A stretch of 64,000 bases of DNA from Saposhnikovia divaricata (Eukaryota; Streptophyta; Magnoliopsida; Apiales; Apiaceae): contig CM071595.1 of assembly GCA_036435485.1 (NCBI GenBank), forward strand, positions 101,052,580-101,116,579. The letters run 5' to 3'. A program made the translations under genes and the position numbers. Below are positions 36,550 through 47,354 of the stretch, one piece after another (the stretch's first letter is position 1; each line of letters opens with the position of its first letter). The notes beneath the pieces are model-generated. The model was not told the origin of the DNA, made no database searches, and was given only the letters and a program-made list of their open reading frames with translations.

Positions 36550-37454
36550 TTTAGCTGCAGGGTCACAGAACAAAAAACACATGAATTATCTGTGACTCCT
36601 GTTTCTGCTTAGAAGGTCGCAAAATTAATATTCCTGCTACATATATCAAACTTCTATGGACCTCTACTTTTGCCAAAATTGTTGAGAGTAAAGAAAGATT
36701 TGAAATTTCAGTGTTTTGAGCGGAAAAAGACGATCAACAATTGCTGACAATGATAAGTATGTTTTGAGTGACATGTTTGTTTGGTTGCCCACTATTGGTC
36801 TTATTTTTCTAAAGAAAAACCTATCACCCATGTAAACAACAATGACCAAGTTACCGAGAGAATGTAACCCGCCATAGAACAATATTTATATGAGATGCAT
36901 GTAAGGGGTCAGGTTTCACACAGAACCACTTAAAATTAATTTTAAGAACTCTTAGAACTATTTAATTTACTATACTATAGAACATTATACATTTTTATAA
37001 TAATTTAATTATTATTAATTAACTTTTGTCATAATTATTTTTTTAAAACATATTATAGTAATGAAGTACAAGTTGAGGTGCGTGAAAAATAATTTATTCT
37101 TAAATAAATTATGCATTTTAGAAAACAAACTATTGTGTTCTGCTTAAGTACACCATATTCTCTAATTAGATATGTGTGCTGCAGCAAAACAAAAATATCG
37201 TGTACTGCAACAGAACAAATAAATCTCAATTGTTGATTACACAAAATTTACAGTATAAAGTAGTCATAAGTTCTAATTTGAACCTAACCCTGCATGATAA
37301 GTGCTCAAATGCATGAAATACCAAATAAATGTGAAACATTTACTTTTTCTCAAATGATTTGTATCAAAATAGAATGTCTTGAAAACTCGAGAATTTAGTT
37401 GTAAAACTCTTTCACCAACCTTACTCATTGACTCCTAGATACATTGGAAAACAA
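36550..37454. other. Duplicon B spacer upstream of the F-box ORF
   Basis: Shared with the ARID 3' flank in duplicon A, apart from a private segment at about 36890-37290 that I do not recognise. No gene. Confidence 0.4.
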
Positions 37455-37778
37455 ATGAATTATAGACTAACTCAACTCCTCAGTGACATCCAATATGAGA
37501 TTGTAAGGCGTTTACCGGGCGTAGATTTGGCAAGACTGGCGCGTGTTTGTCCCAAATTCTGGACACTGACATCTGAAAACGAGGATCTGTGGATGCACAA
37601 ATATATTGAAGAATTTGATCAGGTAGATACATCTCTATTTGTCTTCTGGAAGATCGATTTTGCATTTGCTTATAAATTTTGGAGGATTAGATCGCAACAG
37701 GAGATTAATCGAACCTTCGATGTTAGATTATGTTCGAAATTGATCAAAAGAAAAATCAAAGTTCCGACTAGCTTCTAA
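37455..37778 (+). CDS. Short F-box domain protein (possible first exon or fragment)
   Basis: The 107-codon ORF starts MNYRLTQL. An F-box-like motif covers about residues 8-52: LSDIQYEIVRRLPGVDLARL, then a Cys/Trp-containing segment and DLWMHKYIEEF. F-box proteins link substrates to SCF ubiquitin ligases through SKP1. Most plant members are 300-450 residues with C-terminal kelch, LRR or FBA regions. None is visible here, so this is either a remnant or a first exon. A donor-like cag/gtagat follows the codons EEFDQ at about 37623, and the homologous A copy has cag/gtacat, so splicing to an unseen exon is possible. It is the least damaged of three copies. Confidence 0.5.
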   Translation: MNYRLTQLLSDIQYEIVRRLPGVDLARLARVCPKFWTLTSENEDLWMHKYIEEFDQVDTSLFVFWKIDFAFAYKFWRIRSQQEINRTFDVRLCSKLIKRKIKVPTSF

Positions 37779-38727
37779 AAGGCATAGATTATTAATTTCT
37801 CTCTCTGGTTTTTTTCTAGTATATAAATTTGAATTCATTTTTAGATATAATTTTTAGGTTTCTAATTGCAAAATTCTGATTACGCTACTATTGCATGACA
37901 ATGAAGAAAAGAAAATTGAATGCTTATTTTTTGTTGATACGTACTTTGGATTGTTCTTGGGCTTTTATATGCTTTTTCTCTTCGAGTGAAGAGAATCTAC
38001 CTGGTGGGTAGATAAGTAATCTAACGAAGAGCCTTGAAATCATATTTTGAAAGATTTCTCTGAAAAAATAACTACTTCCTCTTACATTCATTTAGCTTTT
38101 CCTCCTAAAAAATTCAGGAGCGGGGGGTAAGTCTTGTATATGAAATTGGTACGAGTTTTAGGCTTTCGAATGAGGAGAAGAGAATAAAGGAGTTTTTTGA
38201 GTATGTTGTTGTAGTTATGAACGTTTGTTGACAGGTGAGTTGTTTCTTTTGTCTTTGGAAAACTACCTCGGATTCAATATTGAACATTATGGTAACAACT
38301 TTTCTTAAGCAAAGATGAGAGTGGCGCGATCAAGGTGTAATTTCAGGTCATGTGAAGTATTCGAATGAGAGTAATGTAACAGAGTAGGCTGTCATTTGAT
38401 TAAGTTGGAATTAGTAACTGAAGGGGGCTGTCATTTGATTAAGTTGGAATCAGAAGTGTTAAAACTCAAAACTGGTTATACTATTCTAACATGTTCCCTT
38501 ATTGTGTCGGAAAGAAAAAATGATAGTTTCAAGTGTTAATCCATTTCGAGAAGAAAAGAAGACCAGAAGCATGAGGTTCTTAGTACGTTTTGGATGTCAA
38601 TGGTTGTGACTCGAGTAGCTAGTTCATAGTGACTGTATAAGTTAAATAACCAATTTATCTATAACTCTAAGATGTTAAAAAAAGTCAATAACATGATTTT
38701 ATACTATTTAAAATTCCTCCTCAAGAT
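37779..38727. other. Conserved spacer, duplicon B
   Basis: Counterpart of 27401-28227 and 46570-47354. No gene is recognised. Confidence 0.45.
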
Positions 38728-40625
38728 TGAACAAAAATAAACAGAGTCAATAACATGATTTTATACTATTTAAAATTCTCCTTCAAGATTGAACAAACAT
38801 AAGCAGACATACATATACCATATATACTGAACTGGCAAACAAATATGTTAATTTAAAACAAACATAATTAGACATTTACCAAACAGTCAAACAAAAAATA
38901 TTAAATCGAAACAAACATAACCAGACATGTATCACATGTACCAAACCAAACAATCAAGTACTCCATCGATTAAACAAACATAACCAAACATATACCACAT
39001 ATACCAAACAAACAAATAAACATATTAAATTTAAAACAAACATAACTAGACACGACATATACAAACAGATAAAGACACATATCAAATTAAACATATGGAG
39101 GGGGAAGTACTTGAACCCGAGATCTCTTCCCATACCGAATTCTACTATCATGTTAAGTATCAAACAAAACAAGATATGTATCACATGTACCAAACAAACA
39201 AACAATCCTCAATCGATTAAACAAACATAACCAAATATATACTACAGACAAACAAACATAATTAATTAAACAAATATAACAAAACAAATACAACATATAC
39301 GACAAACAAGCATGTTAAACTAAATCATGTTAAACTAAAACAAACAAAACCATACATAGAAACACTCCTTACGCGATTAACCAAATACCAAACTGTCAAA
39401 ATATGAGCAATGCGGAAGTAATAAACGGAACTAGTAGAGAGGAGAGAAAAACACGGTAGTAATATTAGAACTACATTGTATTGATTGTGTTTTATTACAT
39501 GAGAGCATAAGCTCTTATATAGGAAGTAAAACTTGGTTGGTGGCCAACCTTGGTTGGTGGCCAACCTTGGTTGGTAGCCAACCATGGTGGACTTGGTTAT
39601 ATTTAACACGCCCCCTCACTCGAAATCCCATTTTCGGATGAAAGACCTATCTAGGGATTGAAGAGTGGACACTAGTAGCCCTTGAGCTTAATCTGAGCGT
39701 CCAACTATACCCATTTTAGGATCGACCGATCTTGAGTTTATTGAGTCTTTTGGGATACCGGGACTCGAACTTGCGACCACACGGTATATTTTAGGCCATG
39801 TCAAAAAAATACATAAAGTGCTGATGAATGCAAGATATAGCAGTGAACTGTGTTGTCTAAAATACAACTACTTCTGCTGCTTTGATTTGTGGCAGTGAAC
39901 TGTGTGTACATCTGTTAAATACACTACTTCTGCTGCTTCGTCGGAATAACGCCCCCTGAACTATTTAATTTGCAGCATCGTAAAAAATTGGAGAGATATC
40001 GTAATATCAACAACCACTTGAATACTACACAATTAAATCTATAACCGGGGCAAACTGGGCAGAAAATTCTGCTGAAAACAGAATCTGCATAAATAAAAAA
40101 CTGGGCAGAAAATTTCTCCCCTCTGCTGGAAGATATAAGTCTGGGCAGCTTGTGTTTTCCTTGAAAAACCACAAAGCTTCAACTGAAAATCTCCTCCTCT
40201 CTACTCCCGCTTTGATACCATGTCAAAATATGAGCAATGCGGAAGTAATAAACGGAACTAGTAGAGAGGAGAGAAAAACACGGTAGTAATATTAGAACTA
40301 CATTGTATTGATTGTGTTTTATTACATGAGAGCATAAGCTCTTATATAGGAAGTAAAACTTGGTTGGTGGCCAACCTTGGTTGGTAGCCAACCATGGTGG
40401 ACTTGGTTATATTTAACACAAACATATCACACAAATACGACATATACGCCAAACAAACATGTTAAACTAAACCATATTAAAACAAACAAAATAATACATA
40501 AAAATACTTCTCAATCGATTGAGCAAATATAACCAGACATATCACACATATATCAAATCGACAAACAAACATTTTAAATTAAACATATGAGGGGGGAGAC
40601 TTGGCTCCGAGATTTCTTCCCAAAC
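38728..40625. repeat. Degenerate caaacataacc-rich array, duplicon B (split by TRIM)
   Basis: Same composition and modules as in duplicon A. The box-B-like gagggggaagtacttgaacc module is at about 39098, with shorter variants near 40590 and 40675. It is interrupted at 39394-40418 by a TRIM element and ends near a G-rich tract (ggggtgggggggggg, about 40675-40690). Confidence 0.75.
39394..40418 (-). mobile_element. TRIM: complete miniature LTR retrotransposon, 1,025 bp
   Basis: Direct LTRs are at 40221-40418 (5' LTR on the minus strand, 198 bp) and 39394-39608 (3' LTR, 215 bp). Both read TGTTAAATATAACC to ATATTTTGACA on the minus strand. They appear identical except for one extra copy of a 17-bp unit (ttggttggtggccaacc) in the 3' LTR. 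A primer binding site TGGTATCAAAGC (tRNA-iMet type) directly follows the 5' LTR, at 40209-40220. A purine tract GAGTGAGGGGGCG directly precedes the 3' LTR. Both sides carry the 5-mer CAAAC (39389-39393 and 40419-40423). The 600-bp interior has no coding capacity. A TATA-like ctatataag lies in each LTR in the minus direction. It must depend on another element for mobility. Near-identical LTRs indicate a recent insertion. Confidence 0.92.
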
Positions 40626-41017
40626 ATGTGCCAAATAGACAAACAAACATATTAAACGAAACATATTGGGTGGGGGTGGGGGGGGGGGGAAGACTCGGCT
40701 CCGAGATTTCTTCCCAAACTTGAGTACAAAAAGGAAAAAAACTTTATAAATGAAACAAGAGTACCTTATCAATGTGTTCTTGTACTCTCACATATTTAAA
40801 ATGAATAATTATATGTTTAGAATTAAAACCGAACAATTTAGCAAAAAAAAAAAAAACCGAACAACACTAAAGCTTCTTATGTCTCAAATTTTCAGAATGA
40901 ATCATTTGATAATTATAGTCTTTTAATTCATACAATTCAGACTTAATAAATAACCTGCTAAGAGAAATCATGCATAGAAATCTTTTTATCTGACTAGCCA
41001 GGTTGTTGAATCAACAT
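40626..41017. other. 3' flank of the AHL gene, duplicon B
   Basis: Shared with 29580-29907 and 48715-48935. It should contain the AHL 3' UTR; no clear poly(A) signal was assigned. Confidence 0.4.
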
Positions 41018-41833
41018 CTAAAACGGAGCCCTTGGTGCAGCAACATTACTTCCTTCCCCGTTGAAATCTCCAGAAAACGCACAATTGACAGGACCTGCAT
41101 TAGACAAAGGAAGACCAGCAGCAACACTTCCTGTCTGCAATGTCACAGGCTGAACTTGCTGCATCTGATTGGCACCATTTTCTGCATCTTCCTGCATTGC
41201 TTCCTCGTGATCCTCCAAAGGTAGTTGCTCATACACCGCATCAGCAAAAGAAGCCACAGTCAAAATAACTTTCCCTGTAGCAATCAGCGGACCTACCACA
41301 TTTCCGCCAAGCACCTGCCCTTGTCCTCCCGACAAAAAAATTGATAGGCCATCGAATCCTGGTGGAGCTGGGGAAGGAAGCACTGTCCCGGTAATCGACA
41401 GAATCTCGAAAGCACCCTGCAGTGTAAAAACGCTCCCGGAAGAAGACATAGGTTGGCGGATGATTACATTCGACACCGTGCCTTTCCCAGTCAAGACACA
41501 AACTCCTCCGCCCCTCTGCTCTGCAAAGTTTTTTAGGGTCTCCATTATGTCGGTGCCGGCTGAGACTTTGAACACAAACGCCATGAGAGCGTTGGGACTG
41601 TTACGCGTGATGAGAATAGGAGCCTTAGGCTTGTTTTTGGAGCCAGGAGGGCGGCCTCGTGGTCGTGGGCGACGGTTTGGGGAAGGACCGCACCCCCCTC
41701 CAGAGCTGTTTTGTGGATTGGTTTCGGAATCGGAGTGATGTGGTTCGGGTGGTGGGAGGAGTCGGAGCTGTTGAACAAATTTGAGAGAGTTTTCACCTTG
41801 GTTGTTAGAGCCTTCCATTGGTACATATAACAT
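41018..41833 (-). CDS. AHL nuclear protein: AT-hook plus PPC/DUF296, 271 aa
   Basis: An intronless ORF as usual for clade-A plant AHLs. A Pro/Ser-rich N-terminus is followed by one AT-hook at about residues 54-70 (RRPRPRGRPPGSKNKPK, the type-I form with core RGRP). The PPC domain runs from about 86 to 208 and ends GPLIATGKVILTVASFADAV. A low-complexity tail ends APRAPF. AHL proteins bind the minor groove of AT-rich DNA through the hook and trimerise or recruit partners through PPC, repressing or tuning growth, flowering and hormone genes. The motif normally read GRFEIL in PPC is GAFEIL here, at about 140-145. The start could be residue 1 or the second Met (MEGSN). A TATA-like tract lies about 50 bp upstream. 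Expression is unproven, but the ORF is undamaged. Confidence 0.85.
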   Translation of the reverse strand: MLYVPMEGSNNQGENSLKFVQQLRLLPPPEPHHSDSETNPQNSSGGGCGPSPNRRPRPRGRPPGSKNKPKAPILITRNSPNALMAFVFKVSAGTDIMETLKNFAEQRGGGVCVLTGKGTVSNVIIRQPMSSSGSVFTLQGAFEILSITGTVLPSPAPPGFDGLSIFLSGGQGQVLGGNVVGPLIATGKVILTVASFADAVYEQLPLEDHEEAMQEDAENGANQMQQVQPVTLQTGSVAAGLPLSNAGPVNCAFSGDFNGEGSNVAAPRAPF

Positions 41834-41883
41834 AAACTCTTGATGATTACTAATTTACTATAACATAACTTGTTGGCCCTGCC

Positions 41884-41904
41884 TTATATATATCTATATA
41901 TATA
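41884..41904 (-). promoter_or_regulatory. TATA-like tract of the duplicon B AHL gene
   Basis: An alternating T/A tract ending tatatataagg on the minus strand, about 50-70 bp before the ATG. A position this close implies a very short leader or use of the second ATG. Confidence 0.45.
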
Positions 41905-42129
41905 GAAAAATTGTTTTGGTTTAAAACCGATTAGACAATAATTATAGATTTTAAAATATATTATGTGGATTTTGATGAGATTTTGCAGTAAATAGTGAAA
42001 TCAAAAATTAGAATCCACTGGATTTCTGACTTGACTGCCTTTGTTTATTTTTTCTTTGAATATCACACAGATCTGCTACATATGTAGTAACTGGCTAAAG
42101 TGCTACTCGAATATGGATTTTGCAGGTGA

Positions 42130-42330
42130 TTTCTTTTCTTAATCTCCACTACTAGTTGCATGATTGTTTAGTATCTAATTTCTTAGCGCGTGAAATATCA
42201 CATGATTATTAGTTACTAGGTTTTTCGCGCATGGGATGCACGAATATACTTGAATACATGATCTAATTGTATGATTATTAGTTACTACTTAGTGCATGCA
42301 TGGCGCGTGATACACACGATATACTCCACG
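42130..42330. promoter_or_regulatory. Upstream direct repeats of the AHL gene, duplicon B
   Basis: Units with catgattattagttactag and cgcgtg-type cores, about 300-490 bp before the start codon. One of the four units seen in A and C is missing (after 42256). Confidence 0.4.
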
Positions 42331-42995
42331 CGTACACATTGTTGATTATTTATAAAGCATTTACTATTTCAAGACAACAACCACGGTCAAGATCAATGAC
42401 ATTATACAAAATAATTCAAAAATTATACAACAAACATAATTAATTTAAATTATATTCAAAAAGTCGTATTTATTCTAGATTTTAAAATATATTTCTAAAT
42501 AATAAAGATTTGGGACAACCTGGCAGAATTTTAAAACATTCATTAAAATTTGTCGTATTAAAAAAAGATTTTATATTTCTATCAAAATTTGGTCATACTC
42601 AATAAATTAAGAGGTTACTCTTTAAGATTTTGTAAATTATCAAAACGCGTGATGTTAAAATTGATTATGTGAACTTTATAAAATGTTGGATTGTCATAAA
42701 TTCATGAAATTTTAAGATATATGTCAGAAAATCTTGAGATAATTATTAAAATCAATTACAATCTCTTAGAAATATATTATTATTCCATTTTAAAATTTTA
42801 AACTAAATACCCCTTAAATTCGAGATTTTGTGTGATATTATATTGTTGGATTTATGCATATAGCTTAATGTGACATATATAAAAATTTAAATGAAGCAAT
42901 GAATATATTAAAATGTGTATACAAATAAATTTGTAGAATTTCTTCTTTGCTAATTTCACTTTGTTTAAATTAAAATTGTAATATTAATACTAATA
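42331..42995. other. AHL upstream flank, duplicon B
   Basis: Counterpart of 30841-31504; AT-rich, no gene. Confidence 0.45.
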
Positions 42996-43334
42996 CTATA
43001 CTATACTATAATAGCCGAAACATTAAAAGTTTGGTCGGTATGTTACTTTGTGTTTTTACTTAATTACCTTTACTTAGTTAATTTTTACTTAATTTCTTTT
43101 ATTTTGGTACGTATTTATTTTGTAGTTACGGGCAATTTTAATTTATAAAACAAAATAACCGTATTATAGTTTCTATTGACTAACCAATTACCTTTTTCAG
43201 CAAAAATACATTACCTTTTCTAATTAAAACCTCTCATTTTCGGAAAATATCACGGGTCGCTCTATTTAGTGAAATAAACTGATAATATTATAATTACTAA
43301 TAACTAACTGATTACCTTTTTCAACTAATACATA
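42996..43334 (+). mobile_element. Helitron-like 5' segment shared with duplicon A
   Basis: It begins actatactataatagccgaa and parallels 31505-31828, so this insertion was present before A and B separated. The right end is missing: homology stops after the adjacent Stowaway. Confidence 0.5.
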
Positions 43335-43558
43335 CTCCCTCTCCGTCCCACTTATTTTTTCCATCAATCATAACCCACGTTTTTACCAATTTACTATACT
43401 TTTTGTTTAGTTTCCATAACTAAGCTTATATATTACTATATTTACAAATTTTTAACATATTTAAAACTTTTTTTTACCTTTGTTAAGGAAAGTGGACAAA
43501 TACAATTTTGGGACAGAAAAAATTGGGAATGTGGCCAAAATAAGTGGGACGGGGGGAG
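43335..43558. mobile_element. Stowaway MITE, 224 bp (orthologous to the copy at 31829)
   Basis: The left end CTCCCTCTCCGTCCCACTTA pairs with the right end, whose reverse complement is CTCCCCCCGTCCCACTTATT. It is flanked by TA on both sides. Confidence 0.85.
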
Positions 43559-43560
43559 TA

Positions 43561-44052
43561 ATATGTTTTCACCTTAAACTAAAGTGAAGAACCCCCACCC
43601 CTGAATCGATTTCAATTAAATGCATTGTTGTATAATCAGAGATATAAGAAAGATGAGAATATCAAAAACTCTAAAAGTTATAGTACATATGAGCATGATT
43701 AATACAAGTTACAAATTAAAACCTTGAATAACTAAATCGCAAATAAGAGAAATCCAGTCAAATACTATAAAATTGTTAGTTATATTCACATTGTTGAGAA
43801 TCAAAACCCCCAAAGTCGAATACTATAAAAATATTAGTTAATCTTCACACTATCGAGAATTGAAACTCTAACATCTCAGTTCTGAATATAGTGAATTTAA
43901 ATTCACAATTGAAAACATTGAATTAGATAGATGACTATCTTAGTACATATTATAAATCTGAGACAATACCGCTATAAATTAAAAGGTGTTCCCGGTCAAA
44001 AAATTGAACTACTAAACACCAAAACATCGCAATATTCCACATTTTATTTAAA
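43561..44052. other. Unique spacer between duplicons B and C
   Basis: AT-rich DNA that matches neither neighbouring duplicon. A 62-codon ORF overlaps its end but is not recognisable. No gene. Confidence 0.4.
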
Positions 44053-46165
44053 AACATTGGCATTACATGTTGATATTAGGACAAGAACTTCAACATGGCA
44101 AAACGTGAAAAAATTGTAAAAAACATTGGTATGCTTCCTGTACTAGTCCTTCGATAATTTAAGAATTATTAATTATAAATCCAGTGTTGATGTTTTTTGT
44201 CATGTGAAAATTTTGCTTTTTGATCACTTTTGTTTTTAGTTAAGAATATTATATACAAGGTTTGTGAAGTATCATGTTGCTTGTTAGAATTTGCTTTTTT
44301 AATTTCTTTTTTAGGAATTCAGATGTTGCCTTTGATTCAGGTTCTGTGAAAAACAAGCTACTTAAGGAAGTGGAGCATCCTGTGAAAGCTGCACGAATGG
44401 AAACATCAAAGCAGTTGAGTCCTGAATATATCTATACAATTCTTTATTCTTTATTAAAAAAAAAATCTTGTTATTGATGAATATTATACAATTTTACATC
44501 TTAACTTCAAGAATTTTTGTCTGTGTTCGTTATCCCTCCTTCACTATTCTCCATGACCTGCAATCTCTTTTACAAATAAGTGTCCGGTTTCAAACAAACT
44601 ATGTGGTATAAATTTCTTGTCAAAGCAGGGGCCGACACTGAATAGTCAGAGGACCATAACTAATAAATCATTTCTTCCCGAAGTGATGGGAGCCCAAGTG
44701 GTAAGGGCATATCGTTTGTCGTCCCAGGTTGTGGGTTCGATTCCCGCTCACCCGGAGATTTATCTAAAAACGGATACTTGTTATTAGCTTGTAAGCTATA
44801 CCCAAAAAAAATTTATCTTCCCCAAGTCCTGCAAGGTTACGTGTCATCGGGCTTTTTGTTTGGGACACCCTTTTTATTGTTTATACTTTCTAGGATCAGC
44901 ATGTACACATCTTCATAATCTTCAAATTGCTTGCCACATCTATTAATTGATAAATAAAATATTACTTGATTAAAAGGATCTACAATCTTAAGTCAATAAG
45001 GTCTGGGTGATATATTTTCACTAAGTTATTACTCTTCTTAAACTTAAATTGTATGGTCATCTATATTCGGAATAACTTACTTGGTCATCTATTTTGAAAA
45101 GAAAATACAAATTGGTATTTCAAATCAGTACATAATTAGTCTGACTGACATGTATATTGTGCGGTATAAATGAACTTGCCACGGCATCCTTACACCTTAT
45201 TCCCTTCTTTTTTATGTTTTCTTTCTCTACTGCCTGAATGTGTGAAGTTCATTTTTTTTCTCTAGACTGGTCAGTTCAGTTGTTGATGTTGGTCCTCCTG
45301 CTGATTGGGTGAAGATCAGTGTAAGAGAGCATGCAAGTTTGTAAAACTTCTGTGAGTTATGATGCATCTCATGTTTAACCTTCTCCCATTCATAAGTTGA
45401 CAGCAATATTTTGTTATTGTAACAGAAGGATTGTTTTGAAGTCTATGCTTTAGTCCCAGGTCTATTGCGGGAGGAGGTAATAACCTTATTTTTCTATGAC
45501 CATTTTGGTTTTATGTTATACTGAGGTTATAGTCTCAGGTCATGATTTGACATTACTTTTTTTCATATGTTCTGATGACATGGAATGTAATTTAGATGGA
45601 AACACATGTACTTCTGATCTTCCTTTATGTTGATTGTTGCTGTTAAGGATGAAATATAATAGTTTATTTGTTAGTTATTCGGAAGTAATACTTTCAAGCC
45701 AAGATGTTATGTAAGATGACTACCACCAGTTGTATTCACTCTAGTCACTAGATCCCTATAATATCTGTAATCTTTACATATGTACATATAAACAGTGTGA
45801 ATCACATGGTGTAAATACGAGAGATCTTTTTCAAAACCTGCTTGGAAAATGCAGATAAATCTTTAAAGTTCTGAAAAGATTTTACAAAAGCATTTGAACT
45901 TTCTAAAAGTAGGAAATGTGATCTTTAAAGCATATTAAAAAGAGAATCCATCAGAAACTAATTTGGCAGCCTTGGGTTATGATGATGTGGACCAAACATG
46001 ACTTAATGGCCTAGGAGCAGCTCTCATGGTCATTTTAGCCATAAAGTTACCTCAAGCTGTAATCCTCTTGTTGACTGCTGCCAGTGTCAGATAAGAAATT
46101 ACTCTGGGTAGCAGAGAAAATTAATCTCAACTACTTATGCCATGGAATTGGAATCTTTTTCTGGG
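44053..46165 (+). pseudogene. Partial copy of the ARID gene (coding exons 8-11 and introns)
   Basis: Counterparts of the ARID coding exons 21248-21299, 21483-21573, 22431-22497 and 22591-22641 lie at 44080-44128, 44323-44413, 45266-45332 and 45426-45476. All keep their reading frames: one Asn codon is lost in the first, and a few substitutions occur. The donor of the third has changed from gtaagt to gcaagt (45333). Exons for the ARID domain and the last two exons are absent. The large intron is shortened by about 400 bp (no counterpart of roughly 22797-23195). It has no start codon or promoter, so it is a duplication relic. Confidence 0.88.
44684..44811 (+). mobile_element. tRNA-derived SINE (duplicate of the ARID intron SINE)
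   Basis: Box-A-like and box-B-like phrases as at 21843 (gcccaagtggtaaggg, gtgggttcgattcccg) and an A-run tail. Same position relative to the exons, so it was copied with duplicon C and did not insert separately. Confidence 0.75.
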
Positions 46166-46189
46166 AAAACTCTGTTTACTCACTAACCT

Positions 46190-46568
46190 TACTCATTGAC
46201 TCCCAGATACATTGGAAAACAAATGAATTATACTAACTTAACTCTCCATTGACGTCCAGTATGAGATCGTAAGGCGTTTACCAGGCGTAGATTTGGCAAG
46301 ATTGGCGTGTGTTTGTCACAAATTCTGGACACTGACATCTGAAAACAACGAGGATCTGTGGATGCACAAATATATCGAAGAATTTGAGCAGGTAGATACA
46401 TCTCTATTTGTCTTCTGGAAGATCGATTTTGCATTTGCTTATAATTTTCGGAGGATTAGATCGCAACAGGAGATTAATCGAACCTTCGATGTTAGATTAT
46501 GTTCGAAATTGATCAAAAGAAAAATCCGACTAACTTCTAAAAGGCATAGATTACTAATTTCTGTCTAG
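46190..46568 (+). pseudogene. F-box gene, duplicon C (frameshifted)
   Basis: It aligns with the ORF at 37455. Two bases are missing shortly after the start codon (atgaattat followed by actaac instead of agactaac), which shifts the frame and gives a stop after nine codons. Downstream the original frame is open for about 90 codons (ARLACVCHKFW, DLWMHKYIEEF), with an extra Asn codon. A second small deletion near 46527 changes the C-terminus. Confidence 0.7.
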
Positions 46569-47354
46569 TTTTTTTTCTAGTATATAAAATTTGAATTCAT
46601 TTTTAGATATATTTTTTAGGTTTCTAATTGCAAAATTGTGATTATGCTACTATTGCATGACAATGAAGAAAAGAAAATTGAATGCTTATTATGTTGTTCA
46701 TACGTACTTTGGATTGTTCTTGGGCTTTTATATGCTTTTTCTCTTCGAGTGAGGAGAATCTACCTGGTGGGTAGAAAACTAATCTAGCAAAGAGCCTTGA
46801 AATCATATTTTGAAAGATTTCTCCAAAAAAATCACTACTTCCTCTTACATTCATTTACCTTTTCCTCATAAAAAACTCTGGAGCGGGGCGCAAGTCTTGT
46901 ATATGAAATTGCTACGAGTTTTAGGCTTTCGAATGAGGAGAAGAGAATAAAGGAGTTTTTTGAGTATATTGTTGTAGTTATGAACGTTTGTTGACAGGTG
47001 AGTTGTTTCTTTTGTCTTTGGAAAACTACCAGGGATTCAGTATTGAACATTAAGGTAACAACTCTTCTTAAGCAAAGATGAGAGTGGCGCGATCAAGGTG
47101 TAGTTCAGGTCATGTGAAGTATTCGAATGAGTGACTAATGTAACAGAGTAGGCTGTCATTTGATTAAGTTGGAATTAGTAACAGAAGGGGGCTGTCATTT
47201 GATTAAGTTGGAAGCAGAAGTGTCAAAACTCAAAACTGGTTATAGTGAGGTTCTTGGTACGTTTTGGATGGTAATGGTTGCGACTCTGGTAGCTAGTTCG
47301 TAGTGACTATATATGTTAAGTAACCAATTTATCTATAACTTTAAGATTTTAAAA
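46569..47354. other. Conserved spacer, duplicon C
   Basis: Counterpart of 27401-28227 and 37779-38727, with an internal loss near 47245. No gene is recognised. Confidence 0.45.

Larger units (their letters stand above)
36550..43560. repeat. Duplicon B of the ARID-tail/F-box/AHL block
   Basis: It starts at the point that matches the ARID 3' flank (25407) and continues through F-box ORF, array, AHL and upstream DNA to a Stowaway shared with duplicon A. After that, homology stops. The only clear private insertion is a TRIM element (39394-40418). It lacks the MULE-MITE and hAT element of A. Confidence 0.85.
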
